The position numbers and the translations under genes are program-made. A DNA stretch of 18,676 nucleotides from Hepatocystis sp. ex Piliocolobus tephrosceles (taxonomy: Eukaryota; Apicomplexa; Aconoidasida; Haemosporida; Plasmodiidae): contig CABPSV020000282.1 of NCBI GenBank assembly GCA_902459845.2, positions 1-18,676 on the forward strand, given 5' to 3'. Below are positions 9,522-17,632 of this stretch, in pieces (the first letter of the stretch is position 1; each line of letters starts with the position of its first letter). The notes below the pieces were generated by a model, which was given only the letters and a program-made list of their open reading frames with translations, made no database searches and had not been told where the DNA came from.

Positions 9522-9806
9522 ATGATTACGCTAATTTCAGTATGCTCCTACTTATTTTATACGTATAAAGATTCTATATTAAGCTATATAAGGGCAAGTA
9601 ACTTCGAAACCCAAAATAGTAACGAAGAAAACATAGAACACGGTGTATATAAAGTAAAATCAACTAGGAAAAGAAAAAAAAATCCAAAAATAAGATATAT
9701 TTCGGATTCTGAAATTGGTAATACTAAATATATTTTAAGAACATATAGTGATGTTGATTTCCCATTAAGAAGCCCTAAAAAGAAAATAGTCAAAAAAATT
9801 AATTAA
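9522..9806 (+). CDS. Small basic protein with N-terminal membrane anchor, function unknown
   Basis: The frame gives 94 residues from ATG 9522, which sits in a Plasmodium-like aataaaATG context. It is the first ATG after an in-frame TAA at 9417. Residues 1-14 (MITLISVCSYLFYT) are hydrophobic and could be a short signal anchor. The rest is strongly basic and non-repetitive (STRKRKKNPK; then SPKKKIVKKIN). The last four residues, KKIN, fit the KKxx pattern used for ER retrieval of type I membrane proteins when exposed to the cytosol. The protein is richer in charged and G/C-containing codons than its flanks, which argues for real coding. I do not recognise the family. An extra exon upstream or downstream is possible. 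Confidence 0.6.
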   Translation: MITLISVCSYLFYTYKDSILSYIRASNFETQNSNEENIEHGVYKVKSTRKRKKNPKIRYISDSEIGNTKYILRTYSDVDFPLRSPKKKIVKKIN

Positions 9807-10162
9807 AACTGTACCTAGATTTTTATTTATTTTTTTTACTTAAATTTTTACTAAATTTTTACTCTTGTTTATTATTCAGATCCATAATTTTAGTTCTCAC
9901 AGATGTACACATATATATATATATATATAACACTTTGCCATAAACCATACTGTTTTTAACCTTAATTCTTAATACTAATGCTATATTGTTTAATGCGTAT
10001 TTATAAAATGTTTAACTTATTCATCCGCATAAATAATGAATTATTTTATATTTTTTTTTTGTCACAATAGCCAGTACTATCATTACTATTGTGGTTAGTA
10101 GTAATATCAGTAGCAATGATATTAGTATAATTTTTTTTTGTTTTTTAGTTTTATCAGTTTTA

Positions 10163-10280
10163 TTTTTTCTACTTTTTCTACTTTTTCTACTTTTTCTACT
10201 TTTTCTATTTTTTCTACTTTTTCTACTTTTTCTACTTTTTCTACTTTTTTTACTTTTTCTACTTTTTCTACTTTTTCTAC
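10163..10280. repeat. 9-bp tandem repeat (tttttctac)
   Basis: About thirteen units of tttttctac, two of them with single-base variants, are followed by poly(T). Because 9 is a multiple of 3, the array stays open in several frames (FST- and KVE-type peptides). I treat those as artefacts. Confidence 0.93.
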
Positions 10281-10725
10281 TTTTTTTTTTTTTTTTTTTG
10301 TCATATTAAATTTTACTATTTTTTTTATAAATATTGTTATTTTCTAAAATAAATTATCATCTTTTAAAGAATTAACGAATATGTGTGTATATACCTAAGT
10401 ATATATATATATAATAATAACATTTCATTAGAAGTTATATCAGTATTTTATATCTTTTTTTTATCAAAAAATAAACATGTGTGCGTACACTTATAATATT
10501 TTTTTTTTTTTTTTCTCTTTCATACGTTATTTTATTTTTTTTCCCCACAATATAGGTGCAAACTACATATGCCTTAATTGCATTTAATTATTAAAGACAA
10601 AATACTAAAATTTTAATAAAAAAAAAAAAAAAATTTAATATTAATAATGTGAAAAAATAATATAATGTAAAAAAATATATATATATATATAGAATAGGTT
10701 GTTTTATATATATAATATAAAAAGA

Positions 10726-10789
10726 ACATTCTTTTTCTACACCTTTTCTTTATGATTTATGCTTAAATAAAGAAAAGTAAAAAGAATGT
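10726..10789. other. Imperfect inverted repeat (potential hairpin) upstream of the propeller-like gene
   Basis: The left arm 10726-10753 reads acattcttttt, a short spacer, then ttttctttat. The right arm 10767-10789 is its reverse complement with a 5-base shorter spacer. The loop is about 13 bases. The two matched blocks are 11 and 10 bp. The position about 120-180 bp before the ATG puts it in the promoter or 5' UTR. Confidence 0.7.
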
Positions 10790-10906
10790 TTTGAATAATA
10801 TTAATTTGTGTAAAAAAAAAAAAAAAATAATAATAATAATAACACGGAAACCAAAGCTAAAATTTATATAAGATGAATATTTGTTATAATAGTTGATTTA
10901 ATAAAT

Positions 10907-11146
10907 ATGAAAGAAAACAAAAAAAAAAACAAAAAACACATTGAATTTTTTTACAAAAATGATTCTAATTTATTTTCTCCTTGTATAGATAACGAAGGTG
11001 CATTATGTGTAATTTCAGATAGAGGAGACATATTTAGATATAAACTAATAAATTTAAAAAAAGATGGTAAACGTGATGATTCCTCAACTAGCTCATCTTC
11101 TGATGAAACAAAAGAAGATGATGACGAGGATGATGATGATGATGAT

Positions 11147-11196
<50 letters not shown>

Positions 11197-11486
11197 GAGT
11201 GATAGCAATAATAGAGTTATAAAAATAAAAAAGCATAAAAATTATAATAAAGTAGAGGAAGAGAAATACTTTAACACAGATTTAACAACAGATTGTTTGT
11301 GTGCCGATAACAATAATAATTTCTATATATTCGATCCTTGTAATAATATAATAATATGATAAATGTTTATCTATGTTCGCGTGTGTGTTGTTCTCATATA
11401 TGTTAGTGCACATTATTTTAGCATAACGCAGCGTTTTTGTATTTGTACCTATTTCCTTTCACCAATACATACTTATAATACATACT

Positions 11487-11537
<51 letters not shown>

Positions 11538-12155
11538 TCAAAAAAGTGCACTCCTTTTTGTGTTGCAGTTACACGGAGTCTAATGGTTATCAACAAAGAA
11601 AAGAAACTAGAGCTTTATACAGATGAATACGAAGATAAAAGTTTTAACAAAATAAATAACATGTTTTATGACAGAAAAGAAAATATGCTATATATTATTG
11701 ATTCTGGAAATATGTTCGAAGACACTGAATGTAATTTTTACTATATAAATAAAGATGTAGAAACGATGTTACCTATTAATATACAAAATGTATCATACAT
11801 TAATAGTATGTGTGTATATCAAAAAAATAATGTCTATATGATATATGTATGTTTAACAAAAGAAAATAGAATACTACGATTAATAAAAAAAGGAAACACT
11901 TATATGCAGACTGACTTTTTGTATCTAAACGGAACATATTCTCCTGTATTTATTTGTACGGATAATACAAATTTTGTTATTTTACTAAAAGATTTAAGTG
12001 GTTGTGAACAAAGAGGAAAACTTATTGAAATTAATTCAAATGCAGAAATTATTAATTCCATTTTTATTAATGGAGATGCATTTAATGGAATATGTTATGA
12101 CTATAATTTGAGTAAATATTTTATTATTGAAAAGAATGTTATTTATACGTATTGA
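10907..12155 (+). CDS. Probable beta-propeller (NHL/SMP-30-like) protein, two exons (10907-11339 and 11569-12155)
   Basis: Two adjacent frames join cleanly: exon 1 ends at T of a TGT codon before a gtaataat donor, and exon 2 follows tgtgttgcag at 11568. The phases match, and the product is 339 residues. An in-frame TGA precedes the start ATG. Exon 1 begins with a Lys/Asn-rich stretch and contains ALCVISDRGDIFRYK, a poly-Asp insert (residues about 71-97), then DCLCADNNNNFYIFDP. Exon 2 continues with repeated short strand patterns (ENMLYIIDSGNMF; ENRILRLIKKGNTY; GKLIEINSNAEI; NGICYDYNLSKYFII). These YIID/RILRL/GICYD patterns resemble blades of NHL or strictosidine-synthase/SMP-30-like propellers. 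Assignment to a specific enzyme is not possible. No signal peptide is seen, so it is probably cytosolic. The fold assignment is an inference. Confidence 0.72.
11117..11197 (+). repeat. Poly-Asp tract, partly (GATGAC)n
   Basis: About 27 nearly pure Asp codons begin as GAT repeats and change to a regular GAT-GAC hexamer repeat. They are inserted in exon 1 of the propeller-like gene between two predicted strands. Such a tract would sit in a surface loop. Confidence 0.95.
11340..11568 (+). other. Intron of the propeller-like gene
   Basis: The 229-bp intron starts gtaataat and ends ctttttgtgttgcag. It contains a (TA)n run near 11495-11531. Without splicing, exon 1 terminates at TGA 11357 and the downstream half has no good start. 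The ATG at 11583 lies 14 bases into exon 2. Confidence 0.78.
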
Positions 12156-12157
12156 AT

Positions 12158-12260
12158 GGGGGTTGTAGAAAAAAAAAAGGTGGACCATAGAAAAAGGGGG
12201 GGAAACATAAAAAAAAGGGGGAACACAAAAAAAAAAAAAGGAAGAACATAAAAAAAAGTG
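12158..12260 (+). repeat. A-run/G-run degenerate repeats
   Basis: Degenerate units of the form acataaaaaaagg to acataaaaaaagggggaac carry G-runs of 5 (12158-12162), 7 (12196-12202) and 5 (12217-12221), separated by A-runs. Long G-runs are rare elsewhere in the window. Confidence 0.75.
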
Positions 12261-12667
12261 ACATAAAAAGGTGAAATAAAATGAGGGTACATATGGGGAG
12301 ACATAAAAATTAGAAATGCAAAAAAGCATAAAAGAAAACAACTCCCTAACAAATGGACAAATAACAAAATTAATATGTACATACATATACAATTGTGCAC
12401 ATTATGTGATTAGTTTAAGCATATCTTTATTTTTGTATTTAAAAATAAAAAAAAAATAACCCTCTTTTGATGTGTGATTTGTGCTCTCACTTATTTATAC
12501 ATATACACATACACTGATTTTATTTCTTTTTTTTTTTTTTTTTTACACGTTATAAACACTTTTTTTTTTTCTTTTTTTTTTTTTTGCACCATGATTATAC
12601 ATATTTCGTTTATACCTTTTAAAAAGCATATAATATATGCACCACGGAACGGATTATCTTTAAATCT

Positions 12668-12670
<3 letters not shown>

Positions 12671-12718
<48 letters not shown>
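12671..12718 (-). repeat. 48-bp homopolymer immediately 3' of the helicase stop codon
   Basis: The plus strand has 48 consecutive T. On the helicase mRNA this would be a templated poly(A) tract starting two bases after the TGA stop. Homopolymer length may be affected by sequencing error. Confidence 0.9.
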
Positions 12719-12719
<1 letters not shown>

Positions 12720-12720
12720 T

Positions 12721-14787
12721 TCATAATAACAAATCGTCTATGTCCTTTCTAATTTTAAGACGTGGGTTGTTTTGCATATTTAACGCTATGGCGAGTTTAT
12801 TAGAAATGTGTGGTTGTTCAACTAACCCAGTAGATAGTAAGGTATTATTTACAACATCTATGATTTCATCATCCGTTAATTTGAGAGTAACATATTTTGT
12901 TTTATAAAACCTTAATAAAGATGAATAATATGCATAAGCTAGATATAATAATTGTGTGTTTGAAATCCAACTATTTAAATAACTAGATATGTTTGTATTT
13001 TTTATAATATAATTATCTGGATTTAATTTATTTATATTTAGATCTTTAATTTGTTCAAAAAATAGTTGATCCGCTTCGTTTAGTAATATAATTGCATTTC
13101 CTTCTTTGTTACTTCTTGCTGTTCTACCAACCCTATGTATATATTGTTCTCTAGATATGGCAGAATTAACTTGTACAATTAAAGTAACATTAGAATAGTG
13201 CATACCTCTTGCACTAATATCAGAAGTAAAAAGAATTCCTACAGATTCTAAAGCAAATCTATTAGATATAATTTGTCGATGTGCTGCTTCCTTTTGTCTA
13301 TGTATTTCGTATACAGATATTTTTAATTGTTTTTGAAAAAAATTAGCAAAAAATGCAGTTGCTTTTGCTGTTGGAAAAAAAACAATTATTTTATATGTGA
13401 ACTGGTTGAGTCTCATATGTTCAATTAATATATTATATAAAATAACAGTAGTATCTATAGCTTTATGAAATAATACAGATTGTTTTAATTGTTCATTAGT
13501 ATGTTGTGAAATATTTTGTATACAATTTAAAAATAAATAATCAGATTTACATATATTTTTTCTTATTTCAGTTAAATTATAACTTAAAGTAGCTGATAAA
13601 AGTATATTTCTTCTTTTTTGTGGTAAATAAGATACAATTCGATTTATTTCGTTTTTGTAACCTAGTGATAATAATTGGTCTGCTTCATCAATTATGAGCA
13701 TTTTCAAATTTTCAAATAATGTATTAAATAAATAAGTACATTCAAAATGATCTAATAATCTACCAACTGTACAAATAACAATATCTGGTTTAACCCTTCT
13801 TATATTTATTTGATCTTCTCTTCTTTTTATTCCACCAATCAAAGTTAAAACATTAATATTATTTTTAAATGTTAATAACATTTTTGCTTCATTATATATT
13901 TGATTTGCTAACTCTCTTGTTGGTACTATAATCAAAGTATGGACACTCATAATTCTATTTTTTAAAATATCATCAATGACCAACATTAAATACGATAATG
14001 TTTTTCCAGTACCTGTTTTTGCTTGAATAAGTAAATCATTTTTTTTATTTACTTTTAAAACGCTTTCGTATATCACTTTTTGAACATCTGTCAATTCTTT
14101 ATATTGAAATATTTCTAGTAGGCTCTTTTTTATATCTTTGTCAAGTTCGTCAACGTTTTCGATTAGTACCCTTTCTGTTTTGTTTGATTTATCGTTGGGG
14201 TGGGGCGGAGATACCACGTTGGAGTAGGGCGGAGATACCACGTTGGAGTAGGGCGGAGATACCACGTTGGAGTAGGGCGGAGATACCACGTTGGAGTAGG
14301 GCGGAGATACCACGTTGGAGTAGGGCGGAGATACCACTTTTGGAGTTTCGTCTCTTTTTATAGTATCGTTTTGTGTGTCATAATTCAACGCGTCTTTTCG
14401 TTCTTCCCCACTGTGTACACTTACCTGATCCAGAGGAGACTCCTCCTTTGAATGTGAACAAGCGAGTTCCTCATTTGTTACTATTTGTTGACTCTGTTTA
14501 CTAAATCGATTGTTTATTTCTGTGTCCCTCAAATTTTTCAGATATATAACATTTTTATTAATCCATTTTTTTGAAGAATAGGTAATATATTTTTGAATTT
14601 CAAACCATCCTGATTTGTGTTTATTTATAGTTACTAAATCATTTTTATATAATCCGTTGGATACATTTAAATATCTATTACTTCTGTAAGAGAAACAATG
14701 GTATTTATTTTTTATATCAAAAGATAAGCAACTTTTAATGATTTTTTTACAACAATAATCGCTTTTTAAAATGATTGAACTGCGCAT
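12721..14787 (-). CDS. DEAD-box ATP-dependent RNA helicase, Mss116-like, probably organellar
   Basis: A single 688-residue frame starts at ATG 14787, with an in-frame stop two codons upstream. It carries the full helicase set: Q-motif-like FQYKELTDVQK; motif I AKTGTGKT (256-263); Ia PTRELANQ; GG; Ib TVGRL; motif II DEAD (367-370); motif III SAT (398-400); motif IV IVFFPT; motif V TSDISARGMH; motif VI HRVGRTAR (551-558). These proteins use ATP to remodel RNA. The TDVQKVIYESVL...AKTGTGKT block is closest to the Mss116 type of organellar helicases, from memory. The N-terminus (MRSSIILKSDYCCKKIIKSC) is basic and nearly acid-free for 50 residues, consistent with mitochondrial import. There is no strong signal peptide, so the apicoplast is less likely. 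Residues about 150-197 are a VVSPPYSN repeat between leader and core. Motif Ib has V where P is usual (TPGRL). Confidence 0.92.
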   Translation of the reverse strand: MRSSIILKSDYCCKKIIKSCLSFDIKNKYHCFSYRSNRYLNVSNGLYKNDLVTINKHKSGWFEIQKYITYSSKKWINKNVIYLKNLRDTEINNRFSKQSQQIVTNEELACSHSKEESPLDQVSVHSGEERKDALNYDTQNDTIKRDETPKVVSPPYSNVVSPPYSNVVSPPYSNVVSPPYSNVVSPPYSNVVSPPHPNDKSNKTERVLIENVDELDKDIKKSLLEIFQYKELTDVQKVIYESVLKVNKKNDLLIQAKTGTGKTLSYLMLVIDDILKNRIMSVHTLIIVPTRELANQIYNEAKMLLTFKNNINVLTLIGGIKRREDQINIRRVKPDIVICTVGRLLDHFECTYLFNTLFENLKMLIIDEADQLLSLGYKNEINRIVSYLPQKRRNILLSATLSYNLTEIRKNICKSDYLFLNCIQNISQHTNEQLKQSVLFHKAIDTTVILYNILIEHMRLNQFTYKIIVFFPTAKATAFFANFFQKQLKISVYEIHRQKEAAHRQIISNRFALESVGILFTSDISARGMHYSNVTLIVQVNSAISREQYIHRVGRTARSNKEGNAIILLNEADQLFFEQIKDLNINKLNPDNYIIKNTNISSYLNSWISNTQLLYLAYAYYSSLLRFYKTKYVTLKLTDDEIIDVVNNTLLSTGLVEQPHISNKLAIALNMQNNPRLKIRKDIDDLLL
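14197..14342 (-). repeat. 24-bp tandem repeat encoding VVSPPYSN in the helicase
   Basis: Six units of 24 bp lie in frame with the helicase. Five are virtually identical, and the C-terminal unit ends in PHPND instead of PYSNV. Relative to its surroundings the unit is GC-rich (ggagataccacgttggagta). The shadow frame on the plus strand (MGRRYHVGV repeats) is not a gene. Confidence 0.95.
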
Positions 14788-14928
14788 TTTTTAATTTTGT
14801 TCGACTTGAATTTCGTTCGACTAGAAGATTTTTTTTTTTTTTTTTTTTTTTCTTTAGATCAAAAAAATATGAAATTCACGATTACATTGTGGGGGAGTTC
14901 ACATATTAGGGTATCTACATATAAATAT

Positions 14929-15044
14929 GTACATAAACTTATGTATATATGTACATAAACTTATATATATATATATATATATATATGTACATAAACTTAT
15001 GTATATATATATATACAAATATATACGTATATAAGTTTATGTAC
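14929..15044. repeat. 14-mer gtacataaacttat in three direct copies and one inverted copy
   Basis: Copies lie at 14929-14942, 14951-14964 and 14987-15000, and the exact reverse complement (ataagtttatgtac) at 15031-15044. Between them are (TA)n tracts. The 14987 and 15031 copies could pair to form a hairpin with a TA-rich loop. Confidence 0.9.
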
Positions 15045-15048
15045 ATAT

Positions 15049-15083
<35 letters not shown>

Positions 15084-15287
15084 TTGTATATTTATTTTTA
15101 TTTTTTTCGCAGAGTTCCTTCATAGTAATATTTTAAAAAAAACTCTCGAAAAAAATGTATACTACACCCATCACAAACATTTTAAAAATGATAAAACTGC
15201 GCCATTTTTTTATGTATAAGTTTTATCGTGTTCAAAAGAGAAATTAGCAAATGAATATAGTACCCATGTAGTGCCCATGCAATGAAG

Positions 15288-15339
15288 TTTTAATTTATAA
15301 AGACCACATACGTATGTAATGTGACCTCTATAAATTAAA
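15288..15339. other. Inverted repeat with a palindromic loop in the divergent promoter
   Basis: Left arm 15288-15309 (tttaatttataaagaccacat) and right arm 15319-15339 (atgtgacctctataaattaaa) are complementary except for about four central bases. The loop adds the perfect 12-bp palindrome acatacgtatgt. A second pairing, aagttttaatt (15285-15295) with aattaaaactt (15345-15355), overlaps the outer part. Confidence 0.8.
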
Positions 15340-15449
15340 TGTTTAATTAAAACTTTATTTTTTTTTTATTTTATTTTTTTTTTTTTTTTAGGAATCTTAT
15401 AGTCCAAATCGGTTTATTAAACTGGTCAACCAGGATCAGATATCTATAT

Positions 15450-15480
<31 letters not shown>

Positions 15481-15717
15481 TATATATACATACATGCATG
15501 CATACATACATACATATGTACAAACTCGACAACATTGTTGCATTTTTTATGTAGCCCACATGGATGCTATATATGGGGGATATTGAAAAATCACATTAAC
15601 ATAATTTTTGATTAACATATAACTACCGACCTAATTTTGTACTTGTTATATAATACTAAAAATTGATTTGTAAAAAAAAAAGTAACCATTACGATATAAG
15701 ATTGCAATAGTAATAAA

Positions 15718-16866
15718 ATGGAGGAACATGAAAGAGAAGTCGAAAAGGGTGTAGTATATGATGAATTTTCAAAGAATGGTTCATGTAAAGAAATAAATAA
15801 AATAAATGATGAAAATAAGAGCGAAATAAAAAACTGTGTAAATAATGGGGATGATAGTAAGGTACAAAATAAACATAGTACGAATAGTAATGAATTAAAG
15901 ATAGGTGATGATAACAAAGAAGAAAATGTAAATGACATGGATAGTAATATAATTGGTGTAGAGGGCACTGGTACTGACACTTGTGGTGATACCAATACCG
16001 AAACCAATGCCAAAGCCGTAAATGAAGATATACTGGACGAAATGTTTGATGATTTTTTGAAAGACATCGAAAGTGTTATTACACCTCGAAATAAAAATCA
16101 AGAAAAACAGAAAAGGTTTAAAAAAGAAGATGTGGGTACTGAAATAGCGAGGATTTTAGCTAATAAGAATAATTCTGCTTTTACAATATTTGATATAGTA
16201 AATGAAGATGTAAATATGGAAATAATAAAAAATAAATATAAACAACTGTCTATTTTAATTCATCCAGATAAATGTGATCATAAAAATGCAAATGAAGCTT
16301 TTCATATTTTAAACAAAGCATATGAAGAACTAAAACAAGATGAAGTTAAAGAACAATATAAAAATGTTTATGAAATTGCCAAAAAAAACATCATAAAAAA
16401 ATTAAAATTGCCAAAAAAAAAAAAAAATGAAATAAATGAATATTTTAATATACAAGAAGAAGAATATGATATTACCAAAGAAATACAACAACAAATTAAT
16501 GAAGAATGTGAAAGATTGTTAAAAGAACGACAGGAAAAACAAGAATATGCACAAAAATGTAAAATGGCTAATTTAAGATATGCACAAGAAAAAGAAGAAG
16601 AAAGGTTAAAAGAAGAATTGAAAAAAGAAGAGGAAAGAAAAAAATGGAATGAAAGAAGAGATGAAAGGGTAAACAGTTGGAAATCTTACAAACAAGAAAT
16701 TTTCCAAAATGAAAAGGAATTCCAATTATTTAAAATTATAGGTAAAAAAAAAGAAGAACGAACAGAAGAGGAAAAAGAACTATTAAAAAAAATAACAATC
16801 AACACCATTGATCTTAAGCACCCTGTAAATAAAAAAAGAAAAAAAAAATCCGACGTTTTTAAATAG
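15718..16866 (+). CDS. J-domain protein, DNAJC8/Spf31-like (putative splicing-associated)
   Basis: A single 382-residue frame starts at ATG 15718 (aataaaATGG context). Residues 1-110 are acidic, N/E/D-rich and unstructured. Residues about 154-210 form a J domain (FTIFDIVNEDV, YKQLSILIHPDK with the catalytic HPD at 182-184, ANEAFHILNKAYEEL), which stimulates Hsp70 ATPase. There is no G/F linker or zinc-finger region, so it is class C. After it comes a long charged helix rich in E/K, then KKWNERRDERVNSWKSYKQ (W310 to W321). This matches the conserved RDGRVDSWRNF-type segment of human DNAJC8, a nuclear protein found with spliceosomes. The Lys-rich end (KKRKKKS) could be a nuclear signal. Placement in the DNAJC8 family rests on this remembered segment and the domain order. 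Confidence 0.87.
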   Translation: MEEHEREVEKGVVYDEFSKNGSCKEINKINDENKSEIKNCVNNGDDSKVQNKHSTNSNELKIGDDNKEENVNDMDSNIIGVEGTGTDTCGDTNTETNAKAVNEDILDEMFDDFLKDIESVITPRNKNQEKQKRFKKEDVGTEIARILANKNNSAFTIFDIVNEDVNMEIIKNKYKQLSILIHPDKCDHKNANEAFHILNKAYEELKQDEVKEQYKNVYEIAKKNIIKKLKLPKKKKNEINEYFNIQEEEYDITKEIQQQINEECERLLKERQEKQEYAQKCKMANLRYAQEKEEERLKEELKKEEERKKWNERRDERVNSWKSYKQEIFQNEKEFQLFKIIGKKKEERTEEEKELLKKITINTIDLKHPVNKKRKKKSDVFK

Positions 16867-16902
16867 CTAAGCTAAGTACATAAATTGGGTTGTACTACAC
16901 AC

Positions 16903-16985
16903 GCATATGTATGTGTAAGTGTTGAACGCATATATATGTATGTGTTAGTGTTTAACGCATATATATATGTATGTGTAAGTGTTTA
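16903..16985 (+). repeat. Three copies of a 29-bp repeat
   Basis: Units start at 16903, 16928 and 16957 with gcatatatatgtatgtgt, then (a/t)agtgtt(g/t)aac. The first is 25 bp because a TATA stretch is shorter. They lie about 40 bp after the J-protein stop, so they are probably in its 3' UTR. Confidence 0.88.
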
Positions 16986-17488
16986 TTTTTTTTAAAGGAC
17001 ATATGATTTGATGTATATTATGATATATACCTATTTTTGTCTATAACTTATTTTTGTCTACATTTTTTTTTTTTTTTTTTTTTTTTGTTACTTCTAAAGC
17101 TTTTTTACATATTGTCACTATGTTGTAATTTACTACATAACATTTATAAATTAAAACATTTAAAATCAATTACATAGGATTCAATTTATATGAATCAACT
17201 TGTATGAGTTAAATATATATAAATTTATTTTGAACGCATGTTTTTACTACTTTTTAATCTTATGATTATACGAATCGCATATATTTAAAAAAAAAAAAAA
17301 AAAAAAAAATTTCATTAATAAATGCACTTTTAAAATTTAACATAGTCATAAAGAGGATAAACATAAGGACAAGTTTGTGAATTTATATATATCTGTACGT
17401 ATATGAAAAAGATAAATTAAAAATATGATAAAAACAGAAATGTGCTTGAAAATTGTTAACTTGTTATATGAAGAGACAAATCGCTCTG

Positions 17489-17632
17489 ATTTTTTTTTTC
17501 ATTTTTTTTTTCATTTTTTTTTTTCATTTTTTTTTCATTTTTTTCATTTTTTTCATTTTTTTCATTTTTTTCATTTTTTTCATTTTTTTCATTTTTTTTT
17601 TCATTTTTTTTTCATTTTTTTTTCATTTTTTT
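17489..17632. repeat. Cattttttt array (7-12-bp units)
   Basis: Roughly sixteen units of C-A-T-run differ in T-run length. The unit of 7 bp (catttttt minus one T) is regular between about 17543 and 17590. The F/H-rich frames crossing it are artefacts. It abuts the stop codon of the gene on the minus strand. Confidence 0.9.

Larger units (their letters stand above)
9807..10906. other. Intergenic region upstream of the propeller-like gene
   Basis: This stretch of about 1.1 kb has no credible gene. It contains a short (TA)n tract (about 9910-9928), a 9-bp pyrimidine repeat (10163-10280), poly(T) near 10499-10514, and an imperfect inverted repeat (10726-10789). The 5' UTR and promoter of the next gene should lie at the right end. 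Confidence 0.65.
12156..12720. terminator. Convergent 3' flank between the propeller-like gene and the DEAD-box helicase
   Basis: This stretch of 565 bp holds the 3' ends of two converging transcripts and no gene. Its left part (12156-12300) has purine-rich, G-run-containing sequence. Its right part has several poly(T) blocks (12528-12544; 12561-12585; 12671-12718). No defined polyadenylation signal can be chosen among the many A/T-rich matches. Confidence 0.5.
14788..15717. promoter_or_regulatory. Divergent promoter region between helicase and J-domain protein
   Basis: A 930-bp stretch without a credible gene separates two divergent starts. It contains poly(T) blocks (14827-14851; 15051-15080; 15376-15389), (TA)n tracts, a 14-mer present in three direct and one inverted copy (14929-15044), a hairpin-forming inverted repeat (15288-15339) and a ta/tatatc-type array with catacatacatgcatg (15440-15515). 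Confidence 0.65.

Noticed and set aside
10091..10347. Leu/Phe-rich and Lys-Val-Glu-rich frames on both strands
   Set aside because: They are translations of the 9-bp tttttctac array in different frames.
11583..12155. Independent gene starting at ATG 11583
   Set aside because: A consensus intron joins it in phase to 10907-11339, and both halves show the same propeller-like strand pattern.
12474..12752. 92-residue plus frame and 77-residue minus frame
   Set aside because: They are dominated by Phe or Lys runs from poly(T) and overlap the helicase 3' end.
14200..14451. 83-residue plus frame (GRRYHVGV repeats)
   Set aside because: It is the antisense shadow of the VVSPPYSN array in the helicase.
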